In this document: piece after piece, positions 1 to 18,339 of the stretch
Layout of the letters: every line of letters starts with the position of its first letter
Position numbering within the stretch: position 1 is the stretch's first letter
Assembly (NCBI GenBank): GCA_963693365.1
Contig: CAVNZM010000005.1
Location: 1-64,000 of the forward strand
Reading direction: 5' to 3'
DNA: 64,000 nt
Source of the DNA: Amoebidium appalachense
Lineage: Eukaryota; Ichthyosporea
Translations under genes and position numbers: made by a program
Notes under the pieces: generated by a model
Database searches by the model: none
What the model was told of the DNA's origin: nothing
What the model saw: the letters and a program-made list of their open reading frames with translations, nothing else

Positions 1-1
1 G

Positions 2-1723
2 TTATTTGCACATCACCCTAGGTTTCAATCTATTCTTCACATACACCCATGCCAATCCGCTTTTCGTAAAAACAATTCATGTTATGTTCAAATAATGGCA
101 CTGCACGATTCTATGCAAGTTGGTGCACAATATGTTGGCTTTATTGATTGGAAAACTGCTTACGATTCTGTCTCCCCTGGTCTCCTATGGGAAAAGCTTG
201 CTGCACGGGGTGTACCACACTGCATTGGTGTTCTGTTAGAAGCACTCTTGTCTCAAACCTATGGTAGAGCTGTGGTTAATGGGCATCTTTCATATGGTTT
301 TGCTCGTACTAGAGGTCTCTTGCAGGGTTCATTGCTTAGCCCCTTTTTGTTTAACCTATTTATAGATGATTTGGCTGTCAAGATTTACGCCGAAAACGAT
401 GACCCTATTAATAACTTTCCGCCTGCACTTCTCTATGCTGATGATCTGTCCCTCCTTGCCCGTACCCCTAGACGCCTGCAAAGATTGTTCGATGTAGTGT
501 CAGAGTGGTGCAAGGCAAACCTTATGATCCTTAACATAGACAAATGTGGTGTTCTTGTACCTGATATAGCTAACAATTTACACACATTTACATTATCATC
601 TAAACCTGTACCTATAGTTCCAGAATACAAATATCTTGGTGTTCCGGTTGATTCTGTTGGTGTTATGTTTCCCCATATGGTCGAAAAGAGGGTAGAGTTG
701 GCTCGTAAGCGGTTAGCTTTCTTCTCGGCTAATATTTTTAAAGACACACCCCTCCATCCTTCTATTAGACTTACATTTATTCGCACTTTTGTCTTCCCGG
801 CATGTGAATATGGTTTACCCCTTCTCGCCGCTTGGATCAAGAAAGAGAGAACTAGAGCGCTTAAACCCTTGGCAAATTTCCTTGAAGCAGAAGTTGCCTC
901 CTTTCTATCTAACAACTGTTGTAAACCTGGGCCTGTAACGCTCTCGATATATGGTCTGGTCCCAATAGCTGCTAGAGTATCCTATCTCGCGCTGAAATTC
1001 AATAAGCACATAAGCCGCTTAAAGAAGTATTTGCCCTCCCACCCTCTCTTCTCTATCCGACCTGTCCCCTCCTCACCTCTCCCCTCTTTCCTCCCCTCTC
1101 TCTCCCCTTCAAGTTCTCCCCTGGGCACAAATACAAATAAACCCCGCAATAGTGTGTGTGTGACTTTGAACTGCCACTTACTTATTAAACATGTACACAA
1201 TCACAAGATAATCACGCAATATAACAAATGGAAAAAGATACCACACGACACTAGACCCGATGAAAGCATACACCTTGAAAAACTAAGCCTTATGTCTCAA
1301 TTTATATATACTGACCGCCTCAACCATATTGCCAAATATGGCACTCGCAAGTGTATAACACCTAAATACATATTACCTTCCTGTAGAACTGGTCTTTCTC
1401 TAGCTGATGGTATTATTGATCAATTACCACGCTTTTACTGTACACGTGCTATACAGTGGAGATCTAATAAGTATAAGGTGGCATCATTTGCATGCCCAAA
1501 CAACACACACACACACCAGTTTAACCGGTCATGTATCGCCAAATGTAGTTTGATAGACCACATAATACCGCAACACACACACGTCACATTCACAACAGAC
1601 ACCCAGAAAGATAGCCTACCTGTAAATTACAACATCCTTGATTTTATACTAAACACGCGTAACTACGACCTGTTTATTAGATGTATTGATTGGCTTGAGA
1701 AACACATCACTACAAAATTATAG
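2..1723 (+). CDS. Non-LTR (LINE-type) retrotransposon reverse transcriptase, 5' cut by window edge
   Basis: The frame is open from base 2, so the ATG at 95 is internal and the true start lies outside the window. In order I see the finger motif QSAFRK (about 50-70), motif A FIDWKTAYDS (about 140-169), motif B with QGSLLSPFLFNLF (about 323-362), the catalytic YADD (about 437-448), the DKCGVL segment and YKYLGVP (about 628). This order is typical of LINE reverse transcriptases, which copy their own RNA at a nicked genomic target. The C-terminal 300 residues hold scattered Cys and His but no clear CCHC knuckle. The stop is followed by (CA)n and poly(A), as expected for a LINE 3' end. No endonuclease domain is visible because the 5' part is missing. 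No internal stop is seen, so the copy may be young. Confidence 0.9.
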   Translation, partial: LFAHHPRFQSILHIHPCQSAFRKNNSCYVQIMALHDSMQVGAQYVGFIDWKTAYDSVSPGLLWEKLAARGVPHCIGVLLEALLSQTYGRAVVNGHLSYGFARTRGLLQGSLLSPFLFNLFIDDLAVKIYAENDDPINNFPPALLYADDLSLLARTPRRLQRLFDVVSEWCKANLMILNIDKCGVLVPDIANNLHTFTLSSKPVPIVPEYKYLGVPVDSVGVMFPHMVEKRVELARKRLAFFSANIFKDTPLHPSIRLTFIRTFVFPACEYGLPLLAAWIKKERTRALKPLANFLEAEVASFLSNNCCKPGPVTLSIYGLVPIAARVSYLALKFNKHISRLKKYLPSHPLFSIRPVPSSPLPSFLPSLSPSSSPLGTNTNKPRNSVCVTLNCHLLIKHVHNHKIITQYNKWKKIPHDTRPDESIHLEKLSLMSQFIYTDRLNHIAKYGTRKCITPKYILPSCRTGLSLADGIIDQLPRFYCTRAIQWRSNKYKVASFACPNNTHTHQFNRSCIAKCSLIDHIIPQHTHVTFTTDTQKDSLPVNYNILDFILNTRNYDLFIRCIDWLEKHITTKL

Positions 1724-1724
1724 C

Positions 1725-1727
1725 GCA

Positions 1728-1792
<65 letters not shown>

Positions 1793-1824
1793 CCAGCTGA
1801 TACCGAGTGTCCCGAGGGGAGCCC

Positions 1825-1871
<47 letters not shown>
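1725..1871 (+). repeat. LINE 3' tail: (CA)n then 43-nt poly(A)
   Basis: Directly after the reverse transcriptase stop there is a (CA)n stretch (about 1731-1791), a 37-nt unique piece, and an uninterrupted A run at 1829-1871. I read this as the 3' end of the retrotransposon. The target-site duplication cannot be tested because the 5' end is outside the window. Confidence 0.75.
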
Positions 1872-1872
<1 letters not shown>

Positions 1873-2690
1873 GGGGAACCCCAACTAATTGATTTCTCCT
1901 TGTAGTCTTTATGGTGTCTCGTAGAGAAAGTAAACCCTGATATATAGTCACCACCCGACATCTATGTACGTGATCATGATATACCGCTGAGGGGATATTC
2001 CGAGCAAACCCCCCCCCCCATACCTGAGACTGGTTCTCTTTGCCTCGAGTAAACAGCGTAAACCCCTATCACATATCCTTACGATATATATGATAATCGA
2101 TCAAAAGATACATATATATCTATATGATATCATTTCGAGGTCATTATAGGAGGTTTCGTATATGGTAATACATCTATAAGATACTATTACAGATGTCCTT
2201 TTCATATACAACGGATAGGTATAGGATGCCGAAAACATTATCTAAAGATCATACGTTAAATGTCATAACGATATAAGCCTCATAACATAAAGATAACTAG
2301 GATGGGTCAAAAGAAATTTCGTAATAATATCGTTTTGATAGTTTTAGGAGCCTTTAAAGATATGAGAAGTTCTGGCTGTATGTCCTCTACACGACATCTT
2401 TCTAGTATCTGTTACATATCGTTAAAACATATAGTAGTTTATCAGCTAACCATTCCTTATGATATTAGTAGCATATCGTTAACATAACTCTGTCACATCT
2501 TTTTGACATACAGCACATATATCAAAACGATAAATTTAAGGTATAATTAAGATTTATTAAGAATGATTTTCGCAATATAGTTATATTATCCTTTTCATAT
2601 CATTATGTTATGTCTTGATATATATGATTGAGCCATTTTCAAAGTTGATATCATCCAGACGTCGTTTCCGATCACTGTTTGATGTCGTTT

Positions 2691-2732
<42 letters not shown>

Positions 2733-3394
2733 ACCGGCCCCCCCCCCCGCCCCTCACCCCTTTCGAACCTGCCTGTCACGTGGTCATATGTCGTCGAGCC
2801 GCTGATTACAGATCCATTTTCTGCAGACACGTCCCACTGGAACGTGTCAACTATAACTCATCTATTATCTTTTACGTAGGGTTATGTCCCACTGGGGCGT
2901 GTCTGTCACTTCAAATATTTTCTAAGACAAATATTTTTAAAGACATGTCCTCGGGACATGTCTTCACACAATTTATTCGAACTACGAAAACACACAAAAT
3001 AAATACACAGACACACACAAAATAATAATAATAATAATAAAAATAATAAAAAGCTCTGTTACTTTTTCTCTTCGCACACACACACACAAAAAAAAAGAAA
3101 AAAAGAAAAAAAAAGAAAAGTCACTCTTTTGTGTGTGTGTGTGGGGGGGGGGGGGGGAGGAGTATAAAAGAGCAGCAACGAACATAAACAAAACTCAAAA
3201 CAAGCAAACTATTATGCGGGTTTCTAAGAAGCTCCCAACATCATTAAACTAAACACATGCTAATCCCTTGACAGAAGAGTAACAAGGTGTGTGTGTATGG
3301 GTATGAGGCCCAAAAAAAAAAAAAGGACGCCCAACATGACAATATAAGGGGGGCACTCTTACACCAAACCATACCATACCAAATGCCGGCAGAG

Positions 3395-3650
3395 TAATTA
3401 ACAGGACAAAGAGCCGGTACCCACCTATGGGTGCTAAACATGCACATGATCATTCATGTGCTATAAGAGCAACACAGAAACGAAACACGGAAACAACAGC
3501 AGCCATAGGACAAAGAACCAGACCCACAGGGTCTTGCCTCCATACTTTATTTACCTTAACAGGACAAAGAGCCGGTACCCACCTATGAAACGAAAAACGG
3601 AAACAACAGCAGCCATAGGACAAAGAGCCGGTACCCACCTCTAGATGATA
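3395..3650. repeat. Short direct repeats around GAGCCGGTACCCACCT
   Basis: The phrase AGGACAAAGAGCCGGTACCC recurs near 3402, 3562 and 3618, with a diverged copy near 3508. Two of the copies are preceded by a shared segment beginning GAAACG and ending in AACAACAGCAGCC. It is a small degenerate direct-repeat cluster of unknown origin. Confidence 0.6.
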
Positions 3651-4184
3651 ACGTAGCCTTATAGCTGCTGATGACTTCATGGGCCAACCTTGCCAAAACC
3701 TGTAAAGGAACTCGAGCTAAGAATTAGCTCATCCTACTTGCGAGAAGTGGGGGGGAGGGGGGGGGGGGGGGGGGGGGGGGGGACTGAGGGGGCTGACTGA
3801 GAGTGGCAAAAAAAGAGTCGACAGAACCAACCTTAAACATAGTAAGGACGGAAACCCGGACCAGAACTTATGAAGTCTAGAGAAGCAGAAAATAGCTTGA
3901 ACGATCGGTGGAGGGGATGATAGCTATAGTGCTAACAGCAAAAGTAGTGCCCACAGTGGCTGGTTCATGAACGTGAAAGGCAACGTGCATCTGCAGCCAG
4001 CAGACACACGCACACGCACGCACGCACACACACATACACACACACACACACAGACACAGACACAGACCAGACAGACAAACGCCATATGCACAAAAGCAGG
4101 CAACACAAAACTAACCTTCAAGAAGAAGCTGCAGCATGCAGCATGGTCCAAAACAATCAGCACGGTGGCTGCGCGATCTGCGGA

Positions 4185-4295
4185 GGGGATCTGTGACCAG
4201 GCGCTGCGGGAAGGGAACTGCGACCAGGCGACCTGCGGGAAGGGACCTGCGACCAGGTGACCTGCGGGAAAGGACCTGCGGACCTGCGGGAAGGG
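4185..4295. repeat. Minisatellite of about 28 bp, about four copies
   Basis: Units built on ACCTGCGGGAAGGGACCTGC repeat about four times with small length changes. Confidence 0.65.
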
Positions 4296-4635
4296 GGAAG
4301 AGAAATGGAGAAAACAACGTGCGTACAGGCTTAAATGGAGAAAAAAATTGCAAACCGGATTGGGATTTAGCCAATCACTATTCGCCGCGCCTGATTAGGA
4401 AAAAGATAAAAATAGATTTCGGCTCGCGCGCGCGCGTGCATCAGCTTGGTGCCCTTAGCGCTACCCTTAGTGCCCTTAGTCACAACTATCAGACTATAGT
4501 TACGTGTCCTCCACTTCTTTGTTCTTGACCATTTTTTCGGCATGAAAGGGTTTCTGTTACTTCTTGCTGTCCTTCTTAGCGTGCTTGCTTGTCTTTTTTT
4601 CAACATGGGTGTCACTGGCGCTTTCGACTTCTTTG

Positions 4636-4645
4636 AAATCACACA

Positions 4646-4676
<31 letters not shown>

Positions 4677-5217
4677 GCACGCGCGCACGCCACACACTCA
4701 CACATGCACACTGCACACACACACACACACACACACACAGGCGCGCACACACAGGCACGCACACACACACAGGCGCACACCTACACAACACACACAGCAC
4801 ATGCACACACAAGCGCACACACGCACACACCCTGTTATCCCTGATCATGATGCCCCCTCCCCCCCCCCCTCCCTCTTCCCCCCCGCGCACCCCCCCCCCC
4901 CCCCCCCCCCCCCCACCCACCCCACCCACCCACCTACAAAGACGAAAACATTGTACATGTATTGCATACACAAATATACTCGCACATATACATACACACA
5001 TTCACTTTAATCTTTCAGGCTACATGTGCAATATACATTAATTATGCACAGTCGATAGAATTCGTTGTGAACCCCCCCCCCCCCCCCCCCCCTCCCCCCT
5101 CCTCGTTCCCCCCATATGCAATGGGGATAATATTGTTTCCCGCTATTATTTAAAAAATCACCGTTCTAACTTCTTAAGACCGAACCACTTGTAACACCGA
5201 CAGTTTCGGTTGTGTGG

Positions 5218-5263
<46 letters not shown>

Positions 5264-5265
5264 CC
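4636..5265. repeat. (CA)n and poly(C) tract cluster
   Basis: A (CA)n/(CG)n mixture at 4639-4830 is followed by C runs at 4857-4915, 5071-5098 and 5220-5262. Frames through these tracts give His/Thr or Pro/Gly polymers and are not taken as genes. Confidence 0.85.
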
Positions 5266-5376
5266 CACCCACCACCTTACCAATATTGAGGTGTACACTG
5301 CCCCCACATCCCCAACTGTGTGCTGAATATCCCGTGCTAGGAAACCAATAACGTGAAAGTAACACATGCCGCATGT

Positions 5377-7290
5377 GGGTAGTTATTGAAAAAACCAATA
5401 ATGTCTAGGTAACATACCGTATGATGTACATATACTATGCTACAAAGGGGGTTCTATACGAGCTACAACGTTGTGTTTTTTTCGTGTGACCCTCGTACTC
5501 CAGGGGCACATTCACCATCCCCCCCATAAACTTTGTGGTAAAGTTCTCGTGCTAGAAGCTGTTCTGTGGGTAGTTATTGAAAAAACGAATAATGTCTAGG
5601 TAACACATGTACATATGCTATGCTACAAGGGGGGTTCTATTCGAGCTACAATGTTGTGTTTTTTTCGTGTGACCCTCGTACTCCAGGGGCACATTCACCA
5701 TCCACCCCATAAACGTTGTGGTAAATCTCTCGTCCTAGAGGCTGTTCTGTGGGTAGTTATTGAAAAACCAATAATGTCTAGGTAACATATATATGTACAT
5801 ATACTATGCTACAAGGGGGGTTCTATACGAGCTACAACGTTGTGTTTTTTTCGTGTGACCCTCGTACTCCAGGGGCACATTCACCATCCCCCCCATAAAC
5901 GTTGTGGTAAAGCTCTCGTGCTAGAAGCTGTTCTGTGGGTAGTTATTGAAAAAACCAATAATGTCTAGGTAACATACTATGTACATATACTATGCTACAA
6001 GGGGGGTTCTATACGAGCTACAACGTTGTGCTTTTTTCGTGTGACCCTCGTACTCCAGGGGCACATTCACCATCCCCCCCATACACGTTGTGGTAAAGCT
6101 CTCGTGCTAGAAGCTGTTCTGTGGGTAGTTATTGAAAAAACGAATAATGCCTAGGTAACACATGTACTTATACTATGCTACAAGGGGGGTTCTATTCGAG
6201 CTACAATGTTGTGTTTTTTTCGTGTGACCCTCGTACTCCAGGGGCACATTCACCATCCACCCCATAAACTTTGTGGTAAATCTCTCGTGCTAGAGGCTGT
6301 TCTGTGGGTAGCTATTGAAAAACCAATAATGTCTAGGTAACATATGTACATATACTATGCTACAAGGGGGGTTCTATACGAGCTACAACGTTGTGTTTTC
6401 TTCGTGTGACCCTCGTACTCCAGGGGCACATTCACCATCCCCCCCATAAACGTTGTGGTAAAGCTCTCGTGCTAGAAGCTGTTCTGTGGGTAGTTATTGA
6501 AAAAACCAATAATGTCTAGGTAACATACTATGTACATATACTATGCTACAAGGGGGGTTCTATACGAGCTACAACGTTGTGTTTTTTTCGTGTGACCCTT
6601 GTACTCCAGGGGCACATTCAACATCCCCCCCATACACGTTGTGGTAAATGTCTCGTGCTAGAAGCTGTTCTGTGGGTAGTTATTGAAACAACCAATAATG
6701 TCTAGGTAACACATGGACATATACTATGCTACAAGGGGGGTCTATTCGAGCTACAACATTGTGTTTTTTTCGTGTGACCCTCGTACTCCAGGGGCCCATT
6801 CACCATCTCCCCCATAAACTTTGTGGTAAATGTCTCGTGCTAGAAGCTGTTCTGTGGGTAGTTATTGAAAAAACCAATAATGTCTAGGTAACATACTATG
6901 TACATATACTATGCTACAAGGGGGGTTCTATACGAGCTACAACGTTGTGTTTTTTTCGTGTGACCCTCGTACTCCAGGGGCACATTCACCATCCCCCCCA
7001 TAAACTTTGTGGTAAAGCTCTCGTGCTAGAAGCTGTTCTGTGGGTAGTTATTGAAAAAACGAATAATGTCTAGGTAACACATGTACTTATACTATGCTAC
7101 AAGGGGGGTTCTATTCGAGCTACAAGGTTGTGTTTTTTTCGTGTGACCCTCGTACTCCAGGGGCACATTTACCATCCCCCCCATAAACGTTGTGGTAAAT
7201 TTCTCGTGCTAGAGGCTGTTCTGTGGGTAGTTATTGAAAAACCAATAATGTCTAGGTAACATATGTACATATACTATGCTACAAGGTGCT
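5377..7290. repeat. Satellite-like tandem array, 184-185 bp unit, about 10 copies
   Basis: The landmark GTCTAGGTAAC recurs near 5402, 5593, 5776, 5962, 6149, 6329, 6514, 6700, 6885, 7068 and 7249, an average step of about 185 bp. Each unit also carries GGGTAGTTATTGAAAAA, GGGGGGTTCTAT, and a TTTTTTCGTGTGACCCTCGT block. Units differ by a few substitutions and a short AT indel after the landmark, and two sub-variants appear to alternate (TTCTATTCGAG versus TTCTATACGAG). No open frame spans the array. Confidence 0.93.
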
Positions 7291-7397
7291 ACAAGGGAGG
7301 AGATATTTTATGAACGGGAGAGTGAGCCGAGAATGTGTAGATAAAGAACAGAGGAATATCGAGGCAACCGTGGTGTACCCTGTCTTTATGTGAACAC

Positions 7398-7429
<32 letters not shown>

Positions 7430-7496
7430 CTCGCGCGTTCGTGTCTACCGATGTACGTGCACACGGGCATGTGTTTGGGTGTGTGTATGTACGTGT

Positions 7497-7542
<46 letters not shown>

Positions 7543-7567
7543 AGGTGCGCATGGTAACGTGTGTGTG

Positions 7568-7647
<80 letters not shown>

Positions 7648-7680
7648 CAACGTGCCTGTGTGTGTGTGTGTGTGTGTGGC

Positions 7681-7711
<31 letters not shown>

Positions 7712-8540
7712 AGGGCAACGTGTCTGTCTGTGTGTGTGTATCTCTCTCTGTGTGTGTGTGTTTGTGTGTGTGTGTGTGGCAGCGTGCGTGTCTCGCTGTG
7801 TGTGTGTGTGTGTGTGTGTGTCATGATTGACGACATAGGTTCAGAAGAAGAGTGTGTATCACTACGTTGCAGTTTTCACATACTTTGTAGTTCACGCGCG
7901 CGGAGGCATAATGTTAACGTGCGTTACCGGTTATAGAAAGCACAAGCGTAACTAGCGTTTTATATCATAAATAGTCATAAAATGGTAACGTTCATTATAA
8001 CTACGATGCATGAGAATAGAATGATATCAACAATACATACATTAGATATCGTACGGATATCTTGCGATATATCATCTGGTGTCCGGAGAATGTGCACGTG
8101 CCTGTGATGTGCACCCGCCCTAATGCAGTAAGGTATTGTTTTCAGGCGCTAATAAACCTTCAAAGGTGGTAACATCCTCGGAACACACAAAATATAAAAT
8201 TGCAATAAATAACCATTTTCCTGCTTCGATGCTCGAAATTGGTACTATGTAGTTACTAGATTGCTCTATTTTGCCTAGTGTTTAGTGTTTCGGACGTTCG
8301 CAATTTACACTCTGCCACATGGCACTTGCCAAATGGGGTAATTTAGTTTTATTTGCGGCCGTTGTGGTTGCGTGTTTATCTAACAAATATCATTATGAGA
8401 TGTTTATGACCCCTGTGGGATATGTACAAGATCAGACCATAGAAGATCAGGTCGTTGCGATGTCGTAAAGATGGCAGAAACATATCTTCATTAGATGTAT
8501 GCGATAATCTCAATTAAACATGAAACGTGATTGGCTGATC
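7291..8540. repeat. (GT)n/G-run block, then non-coding sequence
   Basis: From 7399 to 7825 there is a long interrupted (GT)n array with a G run at about 7511-7541. From 7826 to 8540 the sequence is ordinary and moderately AT-rich, with no gene that I can support. Confidence 0.8.
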
Positions 8541-8582
8541 ACAGTTGGGTGACCCTGAGCATGCCGTTTTGAAGAATAACAA

Positions 8583-8661
8583 CCAATCAAAATCGGGTTT
8601 GCCATTTTGTGATTTTCGTCCCACAATCGAACGGAAAAGTGATTTCCTGGCCCTATATAAA
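8583..8661 (+). promoter_or_regulatory. CCAAT box plus TATA box, candidate promoter of the methyltransferase gene
   Basis: CCAAT at 8583-8587 is followed by TCCCACAATC (about 8619) and TATATAAA (8654-8661). The ATG proposed as the start lies only 32 nt after the TATA start, so any 5' leader would be very short. The same ordered set (CCAATCAAAA, TCCCACAATC, GGCC-TATATA, ATG) recurs at 18229-18317, which supports it being a real module. Confidence 0.55.
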
Positions 8662-8685
8662 TGGCCATGCCACCATCACATTCAG

Positions 8686-15870
<7,185 letters not shown>

Positions 15871-15880
15871 GTTTCTCTCC

Positions 15881-16274
15881 TGTGTTGATTTTTTTTGAAC
15901 TGTATTCTGTAATGATGTAGACCGTCAAGATTCTGAGTAGCAGACATGACATATACGTGTGCATCGTTTGCATCGTTCTGTGATGTAAGTTCAAAGACCC
16001 TGGTGGCATTTTCATTGTAAATAGCTGATAATTTGTTATGACAAATGAGACTTTGCATTCTAGAGATACTTGATATAGTGAGTAAAGATTATGCTGATAG
16101 CATCCGTTCGGTGGCGTATGCCTGCTGTGTTGATCTTTTTTGAATTGTATTCTGTAATGATGTAGGCCGTCAAGATTCTGAGCAGGAGACAAGACATATA
16201 CGTGTACATAGTTACTGCTATGTAAGTTCAAAGACCCTGGTGGCATATTAACAGCAGGCATACGTCACCGAACG
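15881..16274 (+). repeat. Duplicated 3' untranslated segment with 24-bp inverted arms
   Basis: A segment of about 125 bp (starting TGTGTTGAT, containing ATTCTGTAATGATGTAG and ending in GACCCTGGTGGCAT) occurs at 15881-16006 and again at 16125-16246. The second copy is bounded by inverted arms at 16105-16128 and 16251-16274 that match at 23 of 24 positions. Confidence 0.85.
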
Positions 16275-16372
16275 TGTAATCTTTAAATCTTCAAAGCAAG
16301 TCGGGATGTTTGTTATTCTGGCTTTGCCTTTTTAAACATAAAGCCGGGCCTCAATGAGCCGAATGACCTCAC

Positions 16373-16378
16373 AATAAA
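16373..16378 (+). promoter_or_regulatory. AATAAA polyadenylation signal of the methyltransferase gene
   Basis: A canonical AATAAA lies about 500 nt after the stop at 15870, downstream of the duplicated 3' segment. Confidence 0.6.
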
Positions 16379-17339
16379 ATTTATTCTACAACAATTCTGT
16401 CTCAAGTAACTGGCCCTGTTACAGGCCCATTACACCATGCAAACACGAAAAACCAGGCATGTTTTAGCAACACCAGCGGAGTCGAGATATATGACTTTAA
16501 AAAAAAATTGTTTTAGTTCAAAAGCGAGAGGGTCTAAAGCCTGCACATTTCTAGTTTAAGATCTAGTTCTATTGATTAAAAAAGAAATAGATTTCCCCAA
16601 AACGTATGTGGAAAAACCGACAAATTTTCACTAAAGGTCTCAAAACCCAAAAGTAGCTTGCAACCTCCTAGTCCCGCATGCAACATACCAGCCTTCGTAT
16701 TCAAAAAACCCAAACACCCTTTCCTTTAGCAAGTAGCTGACTTTCTCACCACCAAACGTAGATGGGGGTGGGGGGGAGTGCCCACGTTCACCCACACATC
16801 CCCACGGGCATTTGCCGGCCCATCAGGGGGGGTCCAAGAGGGGGGGGGGGGGGGGGTGATTCTATAGTGTGCATGTGTTGTGGAGGGAAAAAACGTGCAA
16901 AAACCCTCAGAATGGACGGATTTCGATGCAGTTTTTTTTTGTTTTCTTAATGGGAAGGTATGTTAATGCAAAGTACACACGTTGGAGTCCGTAGGATTTT
17001 TTCCCGACGGAGGGGGGAACGTGATCGGGGAATTTCAAGACGAAAAATCTAAAATCTCAATATCTGCCAAAACCCTCCGAATGGACGGGGGGGAGGAGGG
17101 GGGGGGGGGGGGGGGGGGGGGGGGAAGGGGGGGGGGGGGGGGGGGAGGCATCAAACGTGATGGCTCACACACCCCCACTGAAATTTGCTGGCCCCATAGG
17201 TGGGGTCCATAGGGGGGGGGGGGTCATTGTATAGTGTGCTTTTTTTTTGGGTGTGTGTGTGGGTGGGGGGTTACACATTGGGTGGTTATTTCCAAGGCAA
17301 TGGCAACGTCCCCCCCCCCCCCCCCCTCTCCCCGCCGCT
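16379..17339. repeat. Non-genic; degenerate direct repeats and G runs
   Basis: The phrases CCCTCAGAATGGACGG (about 16906) and CCCTCCGAATGGACGG (about 17073) match. So do the blocks around TTTGCCGGCCCATCAGGGG (about 16801) and TTTGCTGGCCCCATAGGTGG (about 17183), each followed by a G run and a TATAGTGTGC. This looks like a diverged tandem duplication. G runs lie at 16839-16856 and 17097-17145. Confidence 0.6.
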
Positions 17340-17752
17340 GCGCTGCGGAAGATTACTCTGATCCACTCGAATCCTTTTGTCCCAAACACAGGCTTGCAGG
17401 ATAAGAAACTTTGCCTGCACCTTGCAAAGCTGGATGCCTATTTTGCATCAGAAGGGAACTTCGACCCCAGCCCCAGGCTTGAAGGTCGACGTGGCAATTG
17501 CCTAAAGTTCCTGCCGCTACAGCTGCAGTTGTTCCTAGCGGGCTTAACGCCTGCTGAAGCACGGGGGACTCCACGGGGGGATCTGCCTCTTCCAGTGAAA
17601 AGAATAATATTCCCATACAACAGCTGCTATATTCGACTGCAAGAAGGTGAGGAGGGAGTGTATCTTAGGGTGGTGGGGTGTAAGGAGTTTTATGGTCGGC
17701 GATCCGCACTGCAGTTTCAGGTATGGTTGGCGTATTTATTCAGGACGTACTG
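17340..17752 (+). CDS. Unrecognised possible exon
   Basis: A non-repetitive frame runs from after a C tract to a stop at 17751-17753, about 137 residues, with ordinary amino-acid composition (contains CLHLAKLDAYF and LPVKRIIFPYN). I do not recognise a family and see no convincing start or splice donor. An AATAAA at 18174 could be its polyadenylation signal. It may be a terminal exon, a degenerate gene or chance. Confidence 0.25.
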
Positions 17753-18173
17753 ACAGAATAGTAAGTATAGCTCTAGTATAGCGTGATGATATTCTTAGGA
17801 GCTTCCTAAGGTATGCGATATATATCTTTGCGTTTTTTTGCGCTTTTTGTGCATTTTTTTATTTTTTTATTTTTTAATGTGTTTATTTAGGGTAAATTCC
17901 ACGCACCGGCCACTTGCTCCGCGCAGGCATTGCACCGTTTGCCAAGGTATCTCGCCTAATTTATAGGTACCTTAAATATTATTATAACTAAAACTTCTGT
18001 ATTTGGCGGTTGAATGCCCCAGTTTTACTTAAATTAGACGGATCATGATTGTAATGATAACAGTGCTTCGGATTCTGCTTTGCACCCCTCCAGTAAATCT
18101 TTGTTTCCATTGGCTATCAACGCCTCGCGCGCACCTGCGCGACGCCTTCATGTTTCATGTTTCAATAAAAGCG

Positions 18174-18179
18174 TACCTT
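18174..18179 (+). promoter_or_regulatory. AATAAA, possible polyadenylation signal
   Basis: Canonical hexamer about 420 nt after the possible exon at 17340-17752 and about 50 nt before the second CCAAT/TATA module. Confidence 0.3.
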
Positions 18180-18228
18180 GTGACGCCGTCATTGTGAATG
18201 CAGGGTGAAATTCGATCCTAAAAAACAA

Positions 18229-18331
18229 CCAATCAAAAACGTTGGAGTGATCTATCCCACAATCAAATGCGAAATCCCTTTTCCGGCCGTATATATTGAG
18301 CTAACCCGCGCATCATGGATCGTGGTCCTGG
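18229..18331 (+). promoter_or_regulatory. Second CCAAT/TATA promoter module with short first-exon remnant
   Basis: CCAAT at 18229-18233, TCCCACAATC at 18255, TATATA at 18290-18295 and ATG at 18315 repeat the order and nearly the spacing of 8583-8688. After the ATG a five-codon stub reaches GGGTAATC, a possible donor. No downstream exon on the + strand could be tied to it; the next clear coding sequence is the end of striatin on the other strand. It may be an orphan or degenerate gene start. Confidence 0.5.
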
Positions 18332-18339
18332 GTAATCGG

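Larger units (their letters stand above)
1872..5376. other. Gene-poor region rich in homopolymers and short repeats
   Basis: I see no supported gene here. From 1900 to 2640 it is AT-rich with GATATC/GACATC-like words resembling the intron-type sequence at 8.8-10.3 kb. A C run of about 40 nt lies at 2693-2732. A G-rich tract (3143-3157) is followed by TATAAAAG at about 3163, which could be an orphan TATA box. Another G run lies at about 3750-3781. Open frames here are repeat translations. Confidence 0.6.

Noticed and set aside
433-915. Antisense ORF within the reverse transcriptase
   Set aside because: Shadow of the conserved RT frame; no features of its own.
8661-8663. ATG overlapping the TATA box as start of the methyltransferase gene
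   Set aside because: It would lie inside the TATA element and its frame does not match the phase of the exon at 10714.
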